From contig CALGMT010000010.1 of NCBI GenBank assembly GCA_937958885.1, positions 24,685 through 88,684 of the forward strand: a DNA stretch of 64,000 bases. The letters run 5' to 3'. The notes beneath the pieces were generated by a model. That model did no database searches. It was not told the origin of the DNA and saw only the letters and a list, made by a program, of their open reading frames with translations. Source of the stretch: an uncultured bacterium. GTDB taxonomy: Bacteria > Verrucomicrobiota > Kiritimatiellia > CAIVKH01. Positions 38,583 to 47,970 of this stretch are shown here, one piece after another; the first letter of the stretch is position 1; each line of letters begins with the position of its first letter. The position numbers and the translations under genes were made by a program.

Positions 38583-39860
38583 CTAATCCGCGCGTTCGAT
38601 GTCCGCGCCGAGCGCGCGGAGGCGTTCGTCCACGCGCTCGTATCCGCGATCGATCACGTGCGCATTGTCGATGATGCTGTCGCCCCGCGCGCACAGCGCC
38701 GCGATCAGCATCGCCATTCCGGCGCGGATGTCCGGCGAGCTCATGTGGATGCCGCTCAATCGCGCGGGGCCCTCGACGACGACGCGGTGCGGGTCGCACT
38801 GCACGATGCGCGCGCCCATTTCGATCAAGCGGTCCACGAAATACATCCGGCTTTCGAACAGTTTTTCGAAAAACAGCACGCTGCCGCGCGCCTGCGTCGC
38901 GAGTACGATCGCGACGCTCATCAGATCGGACGGAAACATCGGCCAGATGCCGTCCTCGATCTTCGGGATCGCGCCGCCGAGGTCGCGCCGCACGCGGAAG
39001 AGTTCGTGCGCGGGTTGAATCACCGTGTCGTCCGCGCCTTTCCACACCAGCCCCAGCCGCGCAAACGCGCGGCCGACCACCGCGCGCGCCTCGTGGCCGC
39101 CGAACCCGTCAATCGTCAGTTCCCCGCCGGTGGCCGCCGCCGCGGCGAGATAGCTGCCGGCCTCGATGTAGTCCGGCCCGATCGCGTGGTCTGCGCCGCC
39201 GAGCCGCTCGACGCCAGTCACGCGGACGCGGTTCGAACCGAGGCCCTCGATTCGCGCGCCCATTTTGATGAGCAGCGCGCCCAGGTCCTGCACATGCGGC
39301 TCGCAGGCCGCATTGGAGACGATCGTCTCGCCATCCGCAAGCGCCGCGGCCATCAGCAGATTCTCCGTCGCCGTCACGCTGGCCTCCTCCAGCAGAACGG
39401 GCGCGCCGCGCAGCCGCTTGGCGCGGAAAGTGAGGGATTCGCCGCCTTCGAAACGCGCGCCGAGCGCGCGCAGGCCTGTCACATGCGCATCCACCCGGCG
39501 GCGTCCGATCACATCGCCGCCGGGCGGCGGAATATCCGCGCGTCCGACGCGCGCGAGCAGCGGCCCGGCGAATAGGATCGACGCGCGCACGCGCCGGCAC
39601 AGCTCACGGTCGAGCCGCGCGCGGCGCACCCGCGCCGCGCGCAAGGTGACGTCCCGCCCCTGCAGGCGCGCCTCCACGCCCAGCCCGTCCAGCAGCTCCA
39701 GCATCACCCGCACATCCGCGATGAGCGGAAGATTGCGGAGCGTGACCGGCTGGTCGGTGAGCAGACACGCGGTTAACATCGGCAGCGCCGCATTCTTGTT
39801 GCCGGCGGGCGTGAAGCGTCCGCCCACGCGGCGACGACCCCTGATGATGAAGCGGCTCAT
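38583..39860 (-). CDS. murA: UDP-N-acetylglucosamine 1-carboxyvinyltransferase
   Basis: GRRRVGGRFTPAGNKNAALPMLTACLLTD and C-terminal MurA/EPSP-synthase fold motifs. Confidence 0.92.
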   Translation of the reverse strand: MSRFIIRGRRRVGGRFTPAGNKNAALPMLTACLLTDQPVTLRNLPLIADVRVMLELLDGLGVEARLQGRDVTLRAARVRRARLDRELCRRVRASILFAGPLLARVGRADIPPPGGDVIGRRRVDAHVTGLRALGARFEGGESLTFRAKRLRGAPVLLEEASVTATENLLMAAALADGETIVSNAACEPHVQDLGALLIKMGARIEGLGSNRVRVTGVERLGGADHAIGPDYIEAGSYLAAAAATGGELTIDGFGGHEARAVVGRAFARLGLVWKGADDTVIQPAHELFRVRRDLGGAIPKIEDGIWPMFPSDLMSVAIVLATQARGSVLFFEKLFESRMYFVDRLIEMGARIVQCDPHRVVVEGPARLSGIHMSSPDIRAGMAMLIAALCARGDSIIDNAHVIDRGYERVDERLRALGADIERAD

Positions 39861-39874
39861 GGCGGCGGGCGCGC

Positions 39875-40507
39875 TTATTCCGCCTTCACGCGGCTGAACA
39901 TGCCCTCAAACGTGATCGGCTCGTCGCGTCCGAGATATTCCCAGCCGGTCAGGAACCCCTTGCGCGCGCCGTAGTCTCGCGCGGCGCGAAACGCCTCGAA
40001 CGAGTCGTCGCGCACCAGATAAACGATATAGTGCAGATTGGTGCTCAATGACTGGACCAAGCGCGCATAGGCGCCGTCGGGTTCGTCGCTCGACGGGGGC
40101 CGCATGCCGGGCGCGTCGGGCCGCGGAATCAGCGCGATGACGCCCATCATCATGAAACTGTTGTCGAGCCGGTATAGTTCGTTGCCGACATCCTTTGACA
40201 TCGCCAGTTCCATCGCGCCCTCTTCGCCGGTCAACGCGCGGGCGCGAATCTCGCGCGATGCGGCGCGCATCGCTTCGGTGATTTCGACGCGGTCAATAAA
40301 GAATATCTGATTGCCCCGGCACTCGACATACACCGGCTGGTTCGTGGTCGCGAGCGCGAGCGGCGTCGGGCGCACCTTCGGCGTCCGCAGCGCGAGATCG
40401 ATCACGATGACCATCACCATGAAGAGCGCAACGATCGTCACCGTGATGATGTCGCAGAACGAGGTGACGTTCAGTTCGGGGTTGCCTTTGTTGGGTCGCT
40501 TCGCCAC
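39875..40507 (-). CDS. ExbD/TolR-like protein 2
   Basis: Single N-terminal TM after ELNVTSFCDIITVTIVALFMVMVIVIDLAL; adjacent to the ExbB-like gene. Confidence 0.65.
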   Translation of the reverse strand: MAKRPNKGNPELNVTSFCDIITVTIVALFMVMVIVIDLALRTPKVRPTPLALATTNQPVYVECRGNQIFFIDRVEITEAMRAASREIRARALTGEEGAMELAMSKDVGNELYRLDNSFMMMGVIALIPRPDAPGMRPPSSDEPDGAYARLVQSLSTNLHYIVYLVRDDSFEAFRAARDYGARKGFLTGWEYLGRDEPITFEGMFSRVKAE

Positions 40508-40511
40508 GCGG

Positions 40512-41015
40512 TCAATACTCCGGAATCGTGATGTTGAGCTCCTTCATCTCAGCGCGCCAATCGAGCACGGCGTTGGCCTCGATCACATCGGCGCCGGCGA
40601 CGATGCCGCGCCGGATGAGTTCCTTGCGCAGGTGCCGGTACACCGGCAGCGAACCGGGGCGCGCGAGCAGGACGATGTATTCCTTGTCGTTGTTCGCCTC
40701 CACGCGCGCGAGCAGGCGATCCACCGGGTTGCCGGGCCGGCGCAGCTCGTCGATGGCAACCGTGATGTCGCCCGGAATCACCGTAGCGCCGTCGGGCCGG
40801 CAATCGATGTAGAGCGGGCGCTGCTCGGGCTTCTGTTTGCGCTGCATCGCCTTGAACAGTTTATCGAACGACAACACATTGAGCTGCTGCGGATTTTGAA
40901 TGATCGGCATGATCATCACGATGAGCACGAGGCAGATGAGACTCATCATAATCACGAGCGAATCGAGAAACGGCGTCATCTCGATCTTCATCTCGCGTTT
41001 GGGCGGACGCGGCAT
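40512..41015 (-). CDS. ExbD/TolR-like biopolymer transport protein 1
   Basis: KREMKIEMTPFLDSLVIMMSLICLVLIVMIMP with TM; YIDCRPDGATV.. and later ..YIVLLARPGSLPVYRHLRKELIRRG. Confidence 0.8.
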   Translation of the reverse strand: MPRPPKREMKIEMTPFLDSLVIMMSLICLVLIVMIMPIIQNPQQLNVLSFDKLFKAMQRKQKPEQRPLYIDCRPDGATVIPGDITVAIDELRRPGNPVDRLLARVEANNDKEYIVLLARPGSLPVYRHLRKELIRRGIVAGADVIEANAVLDWRAEMKELNITIPEY

Positions 41016-41039
41016 CGCGCGGGGCTCCGGTGCGGCGGC

Positions 41040-42629
41040 TCAGCGGGCCTCGGTGAGCACGATCTGGCGCGGCTTCGACAGCCGCTTGACCAGCTCGTCG
41101 GTGGTCTGGAGGTGCTTGCGCAGATCGGTCATCGCGGCGCGGAACTCCTGGCTGCCCGCGATATCGCTCATCGCGATCTCCACCGCGCGCGTCGCCTGCA
41201 GGAGCGACTCGATGCGCGTGCCGACATCCACGAGCCGGGTCATCTGCTCCGCGAGCCCGCGGGCCGCCTCGTCGGCGCCGCGCGCCGCGAGCGATGTCGC
41301 GTCGCGCAGCGATTGGACCGCCTGGCCGAGATGGGCCGACGCATCGCCCACCTGTTTGCGCAGATCGTCGGAGACTTCTTTCCAGCGGGCCGCCTCGCGG
41401 TCGCTCGCCTGATTAAGCGTGCTGAGATAGCTCTGCACGGCGGCCGCCTGCTGCTCGACCGCCCGCGCGCCGCTCGTTTCGATTGCGCGCGCCTGCTGCT
41501 CGAGGCGCTGGGCGACGGACTCGGTCCCGGTCCGGAACCGCTCGGAGACGTCGACCAACTTGCCGGCGAGCTGCTGGCCGAGCTCGCCCACGCGGATTTC
41601 GTAGCGAATCTGGAACTCGCTGTATTTGTCGTTGAGTAAATCGCCCGCCTTCGCGATCGCTTGCGCGAAGATTTCCTCGTAGCGCTGCGGGCTCGGCAGC
41701 CGCCGGAACCCTTCCTCGATTGACGCGACCAGCTCCTTGAGCGGCGCGGTCATGGCCTCGGCCATGTGGCCGATATCCTCGCGCATCGCGTTGATGCTCT
41801 CGACGGGGAATTCGGTCTTCTTGACGGACGGCATCCGCGCGGTGAGCCGCTCCTCGATCAAGGCGTCGATCTCGCCGAGCAACTGCTCCTCGCGCCGCTC
41901 CGCCGACATGCTCGGAAACGCCGCCGCACCCGCGGTCCACAAGCCGACGAGCGTCGTGTAGAACGCGACCGCGAGGCCCTGCGTGATCAAGCCGACCTGG
42001 AACTTGATATCCTCCGCCGAAACGTCGCCGCGCAAGAACTCGGCGAATCCGCCGATACCGTAGCTGACGCCGTACACCGTGCCGAGGAACCCGAGCAGCG
42101 GCATTGCCCAGATGAACAGCCGGTTCCCGCGGAACGACGCGTCCGATCCGAACACATCCATCTCGCTGTTCTCGCGCGCGTATTGGCTCGTGCGCTCGAA
42201 ATCGCGCGAGTTGATCCACATCGCCAGCACGCGCATCACGCGCGTGTACACCATCCGCTTCTCCCACCCCGGAATCTCGGCGATCTCGTTGTACACCGAC
42301 ACGAGCCGCGGGCCGTCGTTCATGTCGAGGTCGTCCGGCAGCGGGATTTCGCGCAGCGCGCGAAACTCCGCCCGCACCTTGAACCGCTTCATCAACACAG
42401 TCATCGTGGACAGGCAGAACATGAACATCGTGAGCGATTGAAAGAGCAGGCGCGACGGATCGATCTGGTCGCGGCCCATGAACAGGTCGCGGATAAACGT
42501 GCCTTTCAGCGTGTAGATGAGACCGAAGATGGCCAAATTCATCGCGATCGCGAGCAGGACCACGATCCCCATATTCACGTTCATGCCGGGCCGCTCGCCG
42601 CTCGGAAACGGAACCTGTTGTATGCTCAT
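41040..42629 (-). CDS. MotA/TolQ/ExbB-like proton channel protein with long C-terminal helical tail
   Basis: TMs AIAMNLAIFGLIYTL, FQSLTMFMFCLSTMTVLM, FIWAMPLLGFLGTVYGVSYGIGG, VGLITQGLAVAFYTTLVGLWTAGA; ~280 aa Gln/Glu-rich tail. Confidence 0.85.
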   Translation of the reverse strand: MSIQQVPFPSGERPGMNVNMGIVVLLAIAMNLAIFGLIYTLKGTFIRDLFMGRDQIDPSRLLFQSLTMFMFCLSTMTVLMKRFKVRAEFRALREIPLPDDLDMNDGPRLVSVYNEIAEIPGWEKRMVYTRVMRVLAMWINSRDFERTSQYARENSEMDVFGSDASFRGNRLFIWAMPLLGFLGTVYGVSYGIGGFAEFLRGDVSAEDIKFQVGLITQGLAVAFYTTLVGLWTAGAAAFPSMSAERREEQLLGEIDALIEERLTARMPSVKKTEFPVESINAMREDIGHMAEAMTAPLKELVASIEEGFRRLPSPQRYEEIFAQAIAKAGDLLNDKYSEFQIRYEIRVGELGQQLAGKLVDVSERFRTGTESVAQRLEQQARAIETSGARAVEQQAAAVQSYLSTLNQASDREAARWKEVSDDLRKQVGDASAHLGQAVQSLRDATSLAARGADEAARGLAEQMTRLVDVGTRIESLLQATRAVEIAMSDIAGSQEFRAAMTDLRKHLQTTDELVKRLSKPRQIVLTEAR

Positions 42630-42766
42630 AGCCCCTCGCTTGGTGAGTCTCGCGTCCTGTCGCTCTCGACGCATTTCATGGCGCGCGCGAACGTGTCGGG
42701 AATCCTAGAGGACTTAAACGCAGAAGCAAGAGAGGAGTTGGGATTCGTTTGCCCGATTCTCTATCG

Positions 42767-42807
42767 TGTAGCTCCGGCGCTCCGCCGACAGAGCGGCGGA
42801 ACTGCAG
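42767..42807. repeat. Palindromic intergenic element, copy B
   Basis: TGTAGCTCCGGCGCTCCGCCGACAGAGCGGCGGAACTGCAG. Confidence 0.5.
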
Positions 42808-42929
42808 CCGCTCCCGCTCCTGCCAAATCCTAACCGGCCTCGAACAAATCCGCTTCCGTATCCCGCGCAAGCCAGTACACTTCACCCGTTGTCGGGTTGC
42901 ACGTCGGCGCAGTTTGAGGAGGAACACGT

Positions 42930-44312
42930 ATGAGCCTGTTGATCCGGAACGGCGAGATCGTCACCGCGGATGCGCATTACAAGGCGGACATCTACTGCGC
43001 GGACGAACAGATCACCTGCATCGGTCCGAACCTCGACGTGCCCAAGGGCACGACCGTCATCGACGCCAAGGGCAAATACGTGTTCCCCGGCTTCATCGAC
43101 CCGCACGTCCACATCTACTTGCCCTTCATGGGCACCTACGCAAAAGACACCTACGAAACCGCCGGCAAGGCCGCGCTCGCCGGCGGCACTACCACACTGA
43201 TCGAAATGTGCTGTCCTGCGCGCAGCGATGGACTGCTCAAATCCTTCGAACTCTGGCGCAGCAAGGCCGAGGGCTTGAGCCCGTGCGACTTCACGTTCCA
43301 CATGGGCGTTTCGCGATTCGACGAACAAGCCGAACGCGAGCTGCGCGAAATCGTCAAGTCCGGCATCTCCAGCTTTAAAATCTTCCTCGCCTACAAAGGC
43401 GCGTTCGGCGTCACGGATTACGAGCTGTACCACACGCTGCGCCTCGCGAAGGAACTCGGCGTGATCGTCACCGCGCACTGCGAAAACGCCGACCTTGTCG
43501 CCGAGCTGCAAAAGAAACTGCTCGCCGCGCGCAAGACGGGCACAAAATGGCACTACTGGAGCCGCCCGCCGCTCGTCGAGGCCGAGGGCGTGCACCACCT
43601 CGCCACCTTCGCGGAAATGCACGACACCCACGTCTATTGCGTCCACACCAGTTGCGCCGAGGCGCTCCGCGCGGCAATCCGCGCGCGCGAACGCGGTGTG
43701 AAGATTTGGGTCGAGACGTTGATTCAATATCTCACCCTCGACATGAGCCACGCCGAATTGCCGAAATTTGAAGGCGCGAAGTACGTCATGTCGCCCCCGC
43801 TCCGCCACAAATCCAACCAGGCCGTCTTCTGGAACGCCCTCGCGCAGGACCTCGTCAGCACCGTCGCCACCGACCACGCGCCGTTCGACTTCAAGGGACA
43901 AAAAGACATGGGCCGCGCGGACTTTACGAAAATCCCGAACGGCATCCCGTCGCTCGAAGACCGCGTCACCGTGCTCTGGACGCACGGCGTCGCGACCGGC
44001 CGCCTCTCGCTGAACCGCTTCGTGGAGGTCGGCAGCACACAGGCCGCCAAACTCTTCGGCCTGTTCCCGCGCAAGGGCGCGATCGCCGTCGGCAGCGACG
44101 CCGACCTCGTCATTTGGGACCCGAAATACCGCGGCGTCATCTCCGCAAAAAAACAATACATGAATGTGGACTACAACCCATTCGAGGGCTGGGAAATCAC
44201 CGGCCGCCCCTCCGTCGTCGCGGTGCGCGGACAGATCATGGTCAAGAACGGCAAATTCGTCGGCCGCCTCGGCCACGGCCGCTTCCTTGCGCGCGAGCCG
44301 AACCATTTCTAA
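42930..44312 (+). CDS. Dihydropyrimidinase/hydantoinase-family amidohydrolase
   Basis: GKYVFPGFIDPHVHIYLPFMGTYAKDTYETAGKAALAGGTTT; SSFKIFLAYKG; VATDHAPF. Confidence 0.92.
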   Translation: MSLLIRNGEIVTADAHYKADIYCADEQITCIGPNLDVPKGTTVIDAKGKYVFPGFIDPHVHIYLPFMGTYAKDTYETAGKAALAGGTTTLIEMCCPARSDGLLKSFELWRSKAEGLSPCDFTFHMGVSRFDEQAERELREIVKSGISSFKIFLAYKGAFGVTDYELYHTLRLAKELGVIVTAHCENADLVAELQKKLLAARKTGTKWHYWSRPPLVEAEGVHHLATFAEMHDTHVYCVHTSCAEALRAAIRARERGVKIWVETLIQYLTLDMSHAELPKFEGAKYVMSPPLRHKSNQAVFWNALAQDLVSTVATDHAPFDFKGQKDMGRADFTKIPNGIPSLEDRVTVLWTHGVATGRLSLNRFVEVGSTQAAKLFGLFPRKGAIAVGSDADLVIWDPKYRGVISAKKQYMNVDYNPFEGWEITGRPSVVAVRGQIMVKNGKFVGRLGHGRFLAREPNHF

Positions 44313-44334
44313 GTAAGAATCCCCGGCCGCACAA

Positions 44335-44399
44335 TTTTTACAGACCCTGTAAATTACATAGCATGGAACCCGCAAAAAAAGTTTTTACAGAGCATGGAA
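44335..44399 (+). repeat. ACAG/GCATGGAA intergenic element, copy 3
   Basis: TTTTTACAGACCCTGTAAATTACATAGCATGGAACCCGCAAAAAAAGTTTTTACAGAGCATGGAA. Confidence 0.9.
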
Positions 44400-44427
44400 C
44401 TTTGTGCGCCGCGCGTGGCTGCGCGCT

Positions 44428-45303
44428 ATGACGCCCGCCGAAAAATTCCGCGCCGCGCTCGAGGCCGAGCGCCCGCTGCAGATCGCGGGCGCGATCAACG
44501 CCTATGCGGCGAAACTCGCCGAACGCGCCGGATTCCGCGCGCTCTACGTCTCCGGCGCGGGCGTCGCCAACGCGAGCTTCGGCCTGCCGGACCTCGGCTT
44601 CACCACGCGCGAACAGGTTGCCGAGGACGTGCGCCGCATCGCTGGCGCGACGGCGCTCCCGTTGCTGGTGGATGTGGACACCGGCTGGGACGATCCCGCA
44701 GCGGCGGCGCGCGTGATGGCCGACGCCGGTGCGGCGGTGTTGCAGATCGAAGATCAGGTGGATCTCAAGCGTTGCGGGCACCGTCCGAACAAGCAATTGG
44801 TTCCGACGGACGAGATGCGCGCGCGGATCCGCGCGATGGTCTCCGCGCGCCCCGGCGCCGAGGTGCTGATCATGGCCCGAACCGACGCGGCAACGGTAGA
44901 AGGCCTCGACGCCGCGATCGCGCGGGCGCGGGCCTACGTGGAGGCGGGCGCTGACTATATTTTTGCCGAGGCGCTGCATGCGCTCAACGACTATCGCGCG
45001 TTTACCTCCGCGGTCCGCGCGCCGGTGCTCGCGAACATCACCGAATTCGGCAAGACGCCGCTGCTGACAACGGCGGAACTCGTGTCCGCGGGCGTGCGCA
45101 TGGCGCTGTATCCGCTGTCCGCGTTCCGCGCGATGAGCGCGGCCGCGGAAAAAGTGTACGGGGCGATTCGAAAAGAGGGGACGCAAAAAAGCGTCACGGG
45201 TATCATGCAAACGCGGGAAGAGTTGTACGCCGTGCTCGATTACCACCGCTACGAGCGGGAGGCCGATGCGCGGCTTCAAGCCAGTCAAGGAGGAACGCCA
45301 TGA
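44428..45303 (+). CDS. prpB: Methylisocitrate lyase
   Basis: LLVDVDTGWDDPAAAARVMADAGAAVLQIEDQVDLKRCGHR; AALTGxx-type fold; ATG 44428. Confidence 0.93.
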   Translation: MTPAEKFRAALEAERPLQIAGAINAYAAKLAERAGFRALYVSGAGVANASFGLPDLGFTTREQVAEDVRRIAGATALPLLVDVDTGWDDPAAAARVMADAGAAVLQIEDQVDLKRCGHRPNKQLVPTDEMRARIRAMVSARPGAEVLIMARTDAATVEGLDAAIARARAYVEAGADYIFAEALHALNDYRAFTSAVRAPVLANITEFGKTPLLTTAELVSAGVRMALYPLSAFRAMSAAAEKVYGAIRKEGTQKSVTGIMQTREELYAVLDYHRYEREADARLQASQGGTP

Positions 45304-46415
45304 GCTACGCCAAGGGACTCGAAGGCATCATCGCGGGCGAGACCGCGATTTCGCAAATCAATGAGGAAGCCGGCGGGCTTCGCTATCGCGGGTATGCGCT
45401 CAACGAACTGTGCGAGAAATCGACCTTTGAAGAAGTCGCGTTTTTGCTGCTGTACGGGCACTTGCCGAACCGCGCGGAACTCGCGGCCTATCGCCAGACG
45501 CTGCTGAACCTGCGCGCGCTGCCGGAACGGCTGCGGCTGTTGCTGGAGCAACTGCCCAAGGAGGCGCACCCGATGGACCTGCTGCGCACGAGCACCTCCG
45601 CGCTCGGCTGCTTCGAGCCGGAGAGCCCGCAGCGCGATCAATACGCGATTGCCAACCAGTTGCTCGCGAGCTTTGCATCGTGCATGCTCTATTGGTGGAT
45701 TTTCCACCGCGACGGCCGCCGAATCGACACGCGCGGCGGCGACGACACGATCGCGGGACATTTCCTGCACGTGCTGCACAACAAGACGCCGGACGAGACG
45801 CACCGCCGCGCGCTCGACGTCTCGCTGATCCTGTACGCGGAACATGAGTTCAACGCCTCCACCTTCACCGCGCGCGTGATCGCCTCCACACTGTCCGATT
45901 TTCACTCCGCCATCACCGGCGCCATCGGCGCGCTGCGCGGACCGCTGCACGGCGGCGCAAACGAAGCGGCGATGGAACTCATTCAGCGCTACCGGACGCC
46001 CGACGAAGCGGAGGCGGGCATTTTGCAGTCGCTGAAGAACAAGGAAAAGATCATGGGCTTCGGTCACCGGGTTTATAAGCATTCCGATCCGCGGTCCGAC
46101 GTAATCAAAGAGTGGGCGCGGAAGCTGGCGGCCATGAGCGAGGAGGGACAGCGTCAGTTTGCCGTTGCCGAGCGCATCGAGGCCGTCATGCGGCGCGAAA
46201 AGAACCTGTTCCCGAATTTAGATTTCTACAGCGCAATCGTGTACAACCGCTGCGGCATTCCGACCCCGCTGTTCACGCCGTTATTTGTGATGTCGCGTGT
46301 GACCGGCTGGTCCGCGCACATCATGGAGCAGCGGGCGCAGAATCGGATCATCCGCCCGAGTTCCGAGTACACCGGACCCGCGCCGCGTGCGATCATCCCG
46401 TTAGCGCAGCGGTAG
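45300..46415 (+). CDS. prpC: Citrate/2-methylcitrate synthase
   Basis: LRYRGYALNELCEKSTFEEVAFLLLYGHLP, GALRGPLHGGANEAAM, MGFGHRVYK; overlaps prpB. Confidence 0.95.
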   Translation: MSYAKGLEGIIAGETAISQINEEAGGLRYRGYALNELCEKSTFEEVAFLLLYGHLPNRAELAAYRQTLLNLRALPERLRLLLEQLPKEAHPMDLLRTSTSALGCFEPESPQRDQYAIANQLLASFASCMLYWWIFHRDGRRIDTRGGDDTIAGHFLHVLHNKTPDETHRRALDVSLILYAEHEFNASTFTARVIASTLSDFHSAITGAIGALRGPLHGGANEAAMELIQRYRTPDEAEAGILQSLKNKEKIMGFGHRVYKHSDPRSDVIKEWARKLAAMSEEGQRQFAVAERIEAVMRREKNLFPNLDFYSAIVYNRCGIPTPLFTPLFVMSRVTGWSAHIMEQRAQNRIIRPSSEYTGPAPRAIIPLAQR

Positions 46416-46423
46416 TGCTGAGC

Positions 46424-47272
46424 TTATCGCCGTGCCGCTCCGGGCTTGAGCCAGTTCAAGATCCTGCGCGCGGTTTCCGCTTCGCAGCCGTGGAACCCGT
46501 GGTCCGCGCGCGGGATGATCTCCACATCAAACGGAGTCGCACGCGCAACGGCTTTCAGTCGGCGCGCGGCCTCAGGAATCGGAATGCATGCGTACTCCTC
46601 CCTCGCCGGCAGCACGGCAAGCGTCGGCGTCCGGATCGCGGCGAATTCGCGCATCGGCCCATCGAAGTTGAACAGCCGCGCCTCAATCTGGTTCGGATCG
46701 GCTATGCTCAAAAATCGTCGCGCGGAAAATCCGAGGCATCCTTTCCCGCGCAGGATTTCGCTCCCGCGATCGGCGCGCACCAGCGCGCGGGCGCGCCGCA
46801 TCCAGTAGCCATAGCGCGCGCCGAGCTCGCGGCGGACAATCGCGTAGTCGTCGCCGATCGCCGCCAGCACGAGCGCAACAATGTCGGGCGCCCTGCGGAG
46901 ATGCTGATAATAGGCGATCTTCTGGCAACCCGTGCTGTGGCCGAGCAGGACAAAGCGGCGATAGCCCTGCGCCCGGCCGAAGGCGAGCGCGGCATCGAGA
47001 TCGTGGCGGCACTCGACAAACACCTCGTCCGCGACATCCCGCTCATAGCCGCGATTGTTGAACGACAGCACATCGAGCCCCGCGCGCGGGGCCGCGCGCA
47101 TCAGGGCTTTTTTGAACGCGGCGCGGTAAAAATTGCCGCCCATGCCGTGCACAATCAGCAATAGCGCGTCAGCGCGATGCGGACCGTGCGCCCAGAAGCC
47201 GTCGAGCGGGCGCTTGAGCCCGCGCGCGCGCAGCTCGACCAGCGCACCCGCGATGTTCTGTGATTGCATCAT
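46424..47272 (-). CDS. Alpha/beta hydrolase
   Basis: LLLIVHGMGGNFYRAAF, LLGHSTGCQKIAYY, ADHGFHGCE. Confidence 0.8.
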   Translation of the reverse strand: MMQSQNIAGALVELRARGLKRPLDGFWAHGPHRADALLLIVHGMGGNFYRAAFKKALMRAAPRAGLDVLSFNNRGYERDVADEVFVECRHDLDAALAFGRAQGYRRFVLLGHSTGCQKIAYYQHLRRAPDIVALVLAAIGDDYAIVRRELGARYGYWMRRARALVRADRGSEILRGKGCLGFSARRFLSIADPNQIEARLFNFDGPMREFAAIRTPTLAVLPAREEYACIPIPEAARRLKAVARATPFDVEIIPRADHGFHGCEAETARRILNWLKPGAARR

Positions 47273-47319
47273 TCGATCTGTCAGATCAGTCTGATTCGTC
47301 TGATCCGTCAGATCAACTC

Positions 47320-47937
47320 ATGAAACACGCGCTCGCCATTCTGTTGCTTGGAGCCTGCGTTGCCGCCGCTGAAGTCCCCGCCGATTTTGCGGAGGCCTTT
47401 GCGCGCGTCGCCGCGCTGGTGGACCGCGAGACCTTGGGGCCTATGGATCTTGCGCGCGGCTCGATGGACGCCGCGCGGCTCATCGCCGTTGGCGCACCCG
47501 GCCTTCCGCTAACGGAGCCCCGCTTTTTGCAGGCCGAAACCTTCGGCGAGGCTGCGGTCGCGGGCCTCTACATGACCACGTGGGGCGGCAGCGCGCACTT
47601 GGCGTCCATCCGGCGCGAGTTGGAAACGAACGCGCGAAAGCGCGCGTGGCTGCGCCAGTTGGTAGGGACGGAAGAAGTATTCCTTGCGCACCTCGCCTCC
47701 GGTGGAACGTATCAGCCACTGATCCGGCTGTTGCCCGACGTCGGCGGTGCGCGTGCATTGACGATGTTGCTGATGCGATCCGGCGACCCGTTGGTTCGCC
47801 GCGCGGGACTTTTTTGGGGCTTCTGGATCGCGGACGGAACCTACTGGAATGCCGTCAGCGCGCTTGCGAAAACGGAGCGCGACCGCACCACGCTCCGCCT
47901 CGTGCAGGAAGTGTTGAAGCGCGCGAACCGGAGCTGA
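47320..47937 (+). CDS. Secreted hypothetical protein
   Basis: Signal peptide MKHALAILLLGACVAAA; no family recognised. Confidence 0.6.
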   Translation: MKHALAILLLGACVAAAEVPADFAEAFARVAALVDRETLGPMDLARGSMDAARLIAVGAPGLPLTEPRFLQAETFGEAAVAGLYMTTWGGSAHLASIRRELETNARKRAWLRQLVGTEEVFLAHLASGGTYQPLIRLLPDVGGARALTMLLMRSGDPLVRRAGLFWGFWIADGTYWNAVSALAKTERDRTTLRLVQEVLKRANRS

Positions 47938-47970
47938 TGCGCCGGAGTTGTCCGATCCGACTGATCGCCC

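Noticed and set aside
39875-42629. Zorya-type anti-phage system
   Set aside because: ZorA-like tail only; partners are plain ExbD-like proteins without OmpA domain, no ZorC/D/E genes, and the operon continues into murA.
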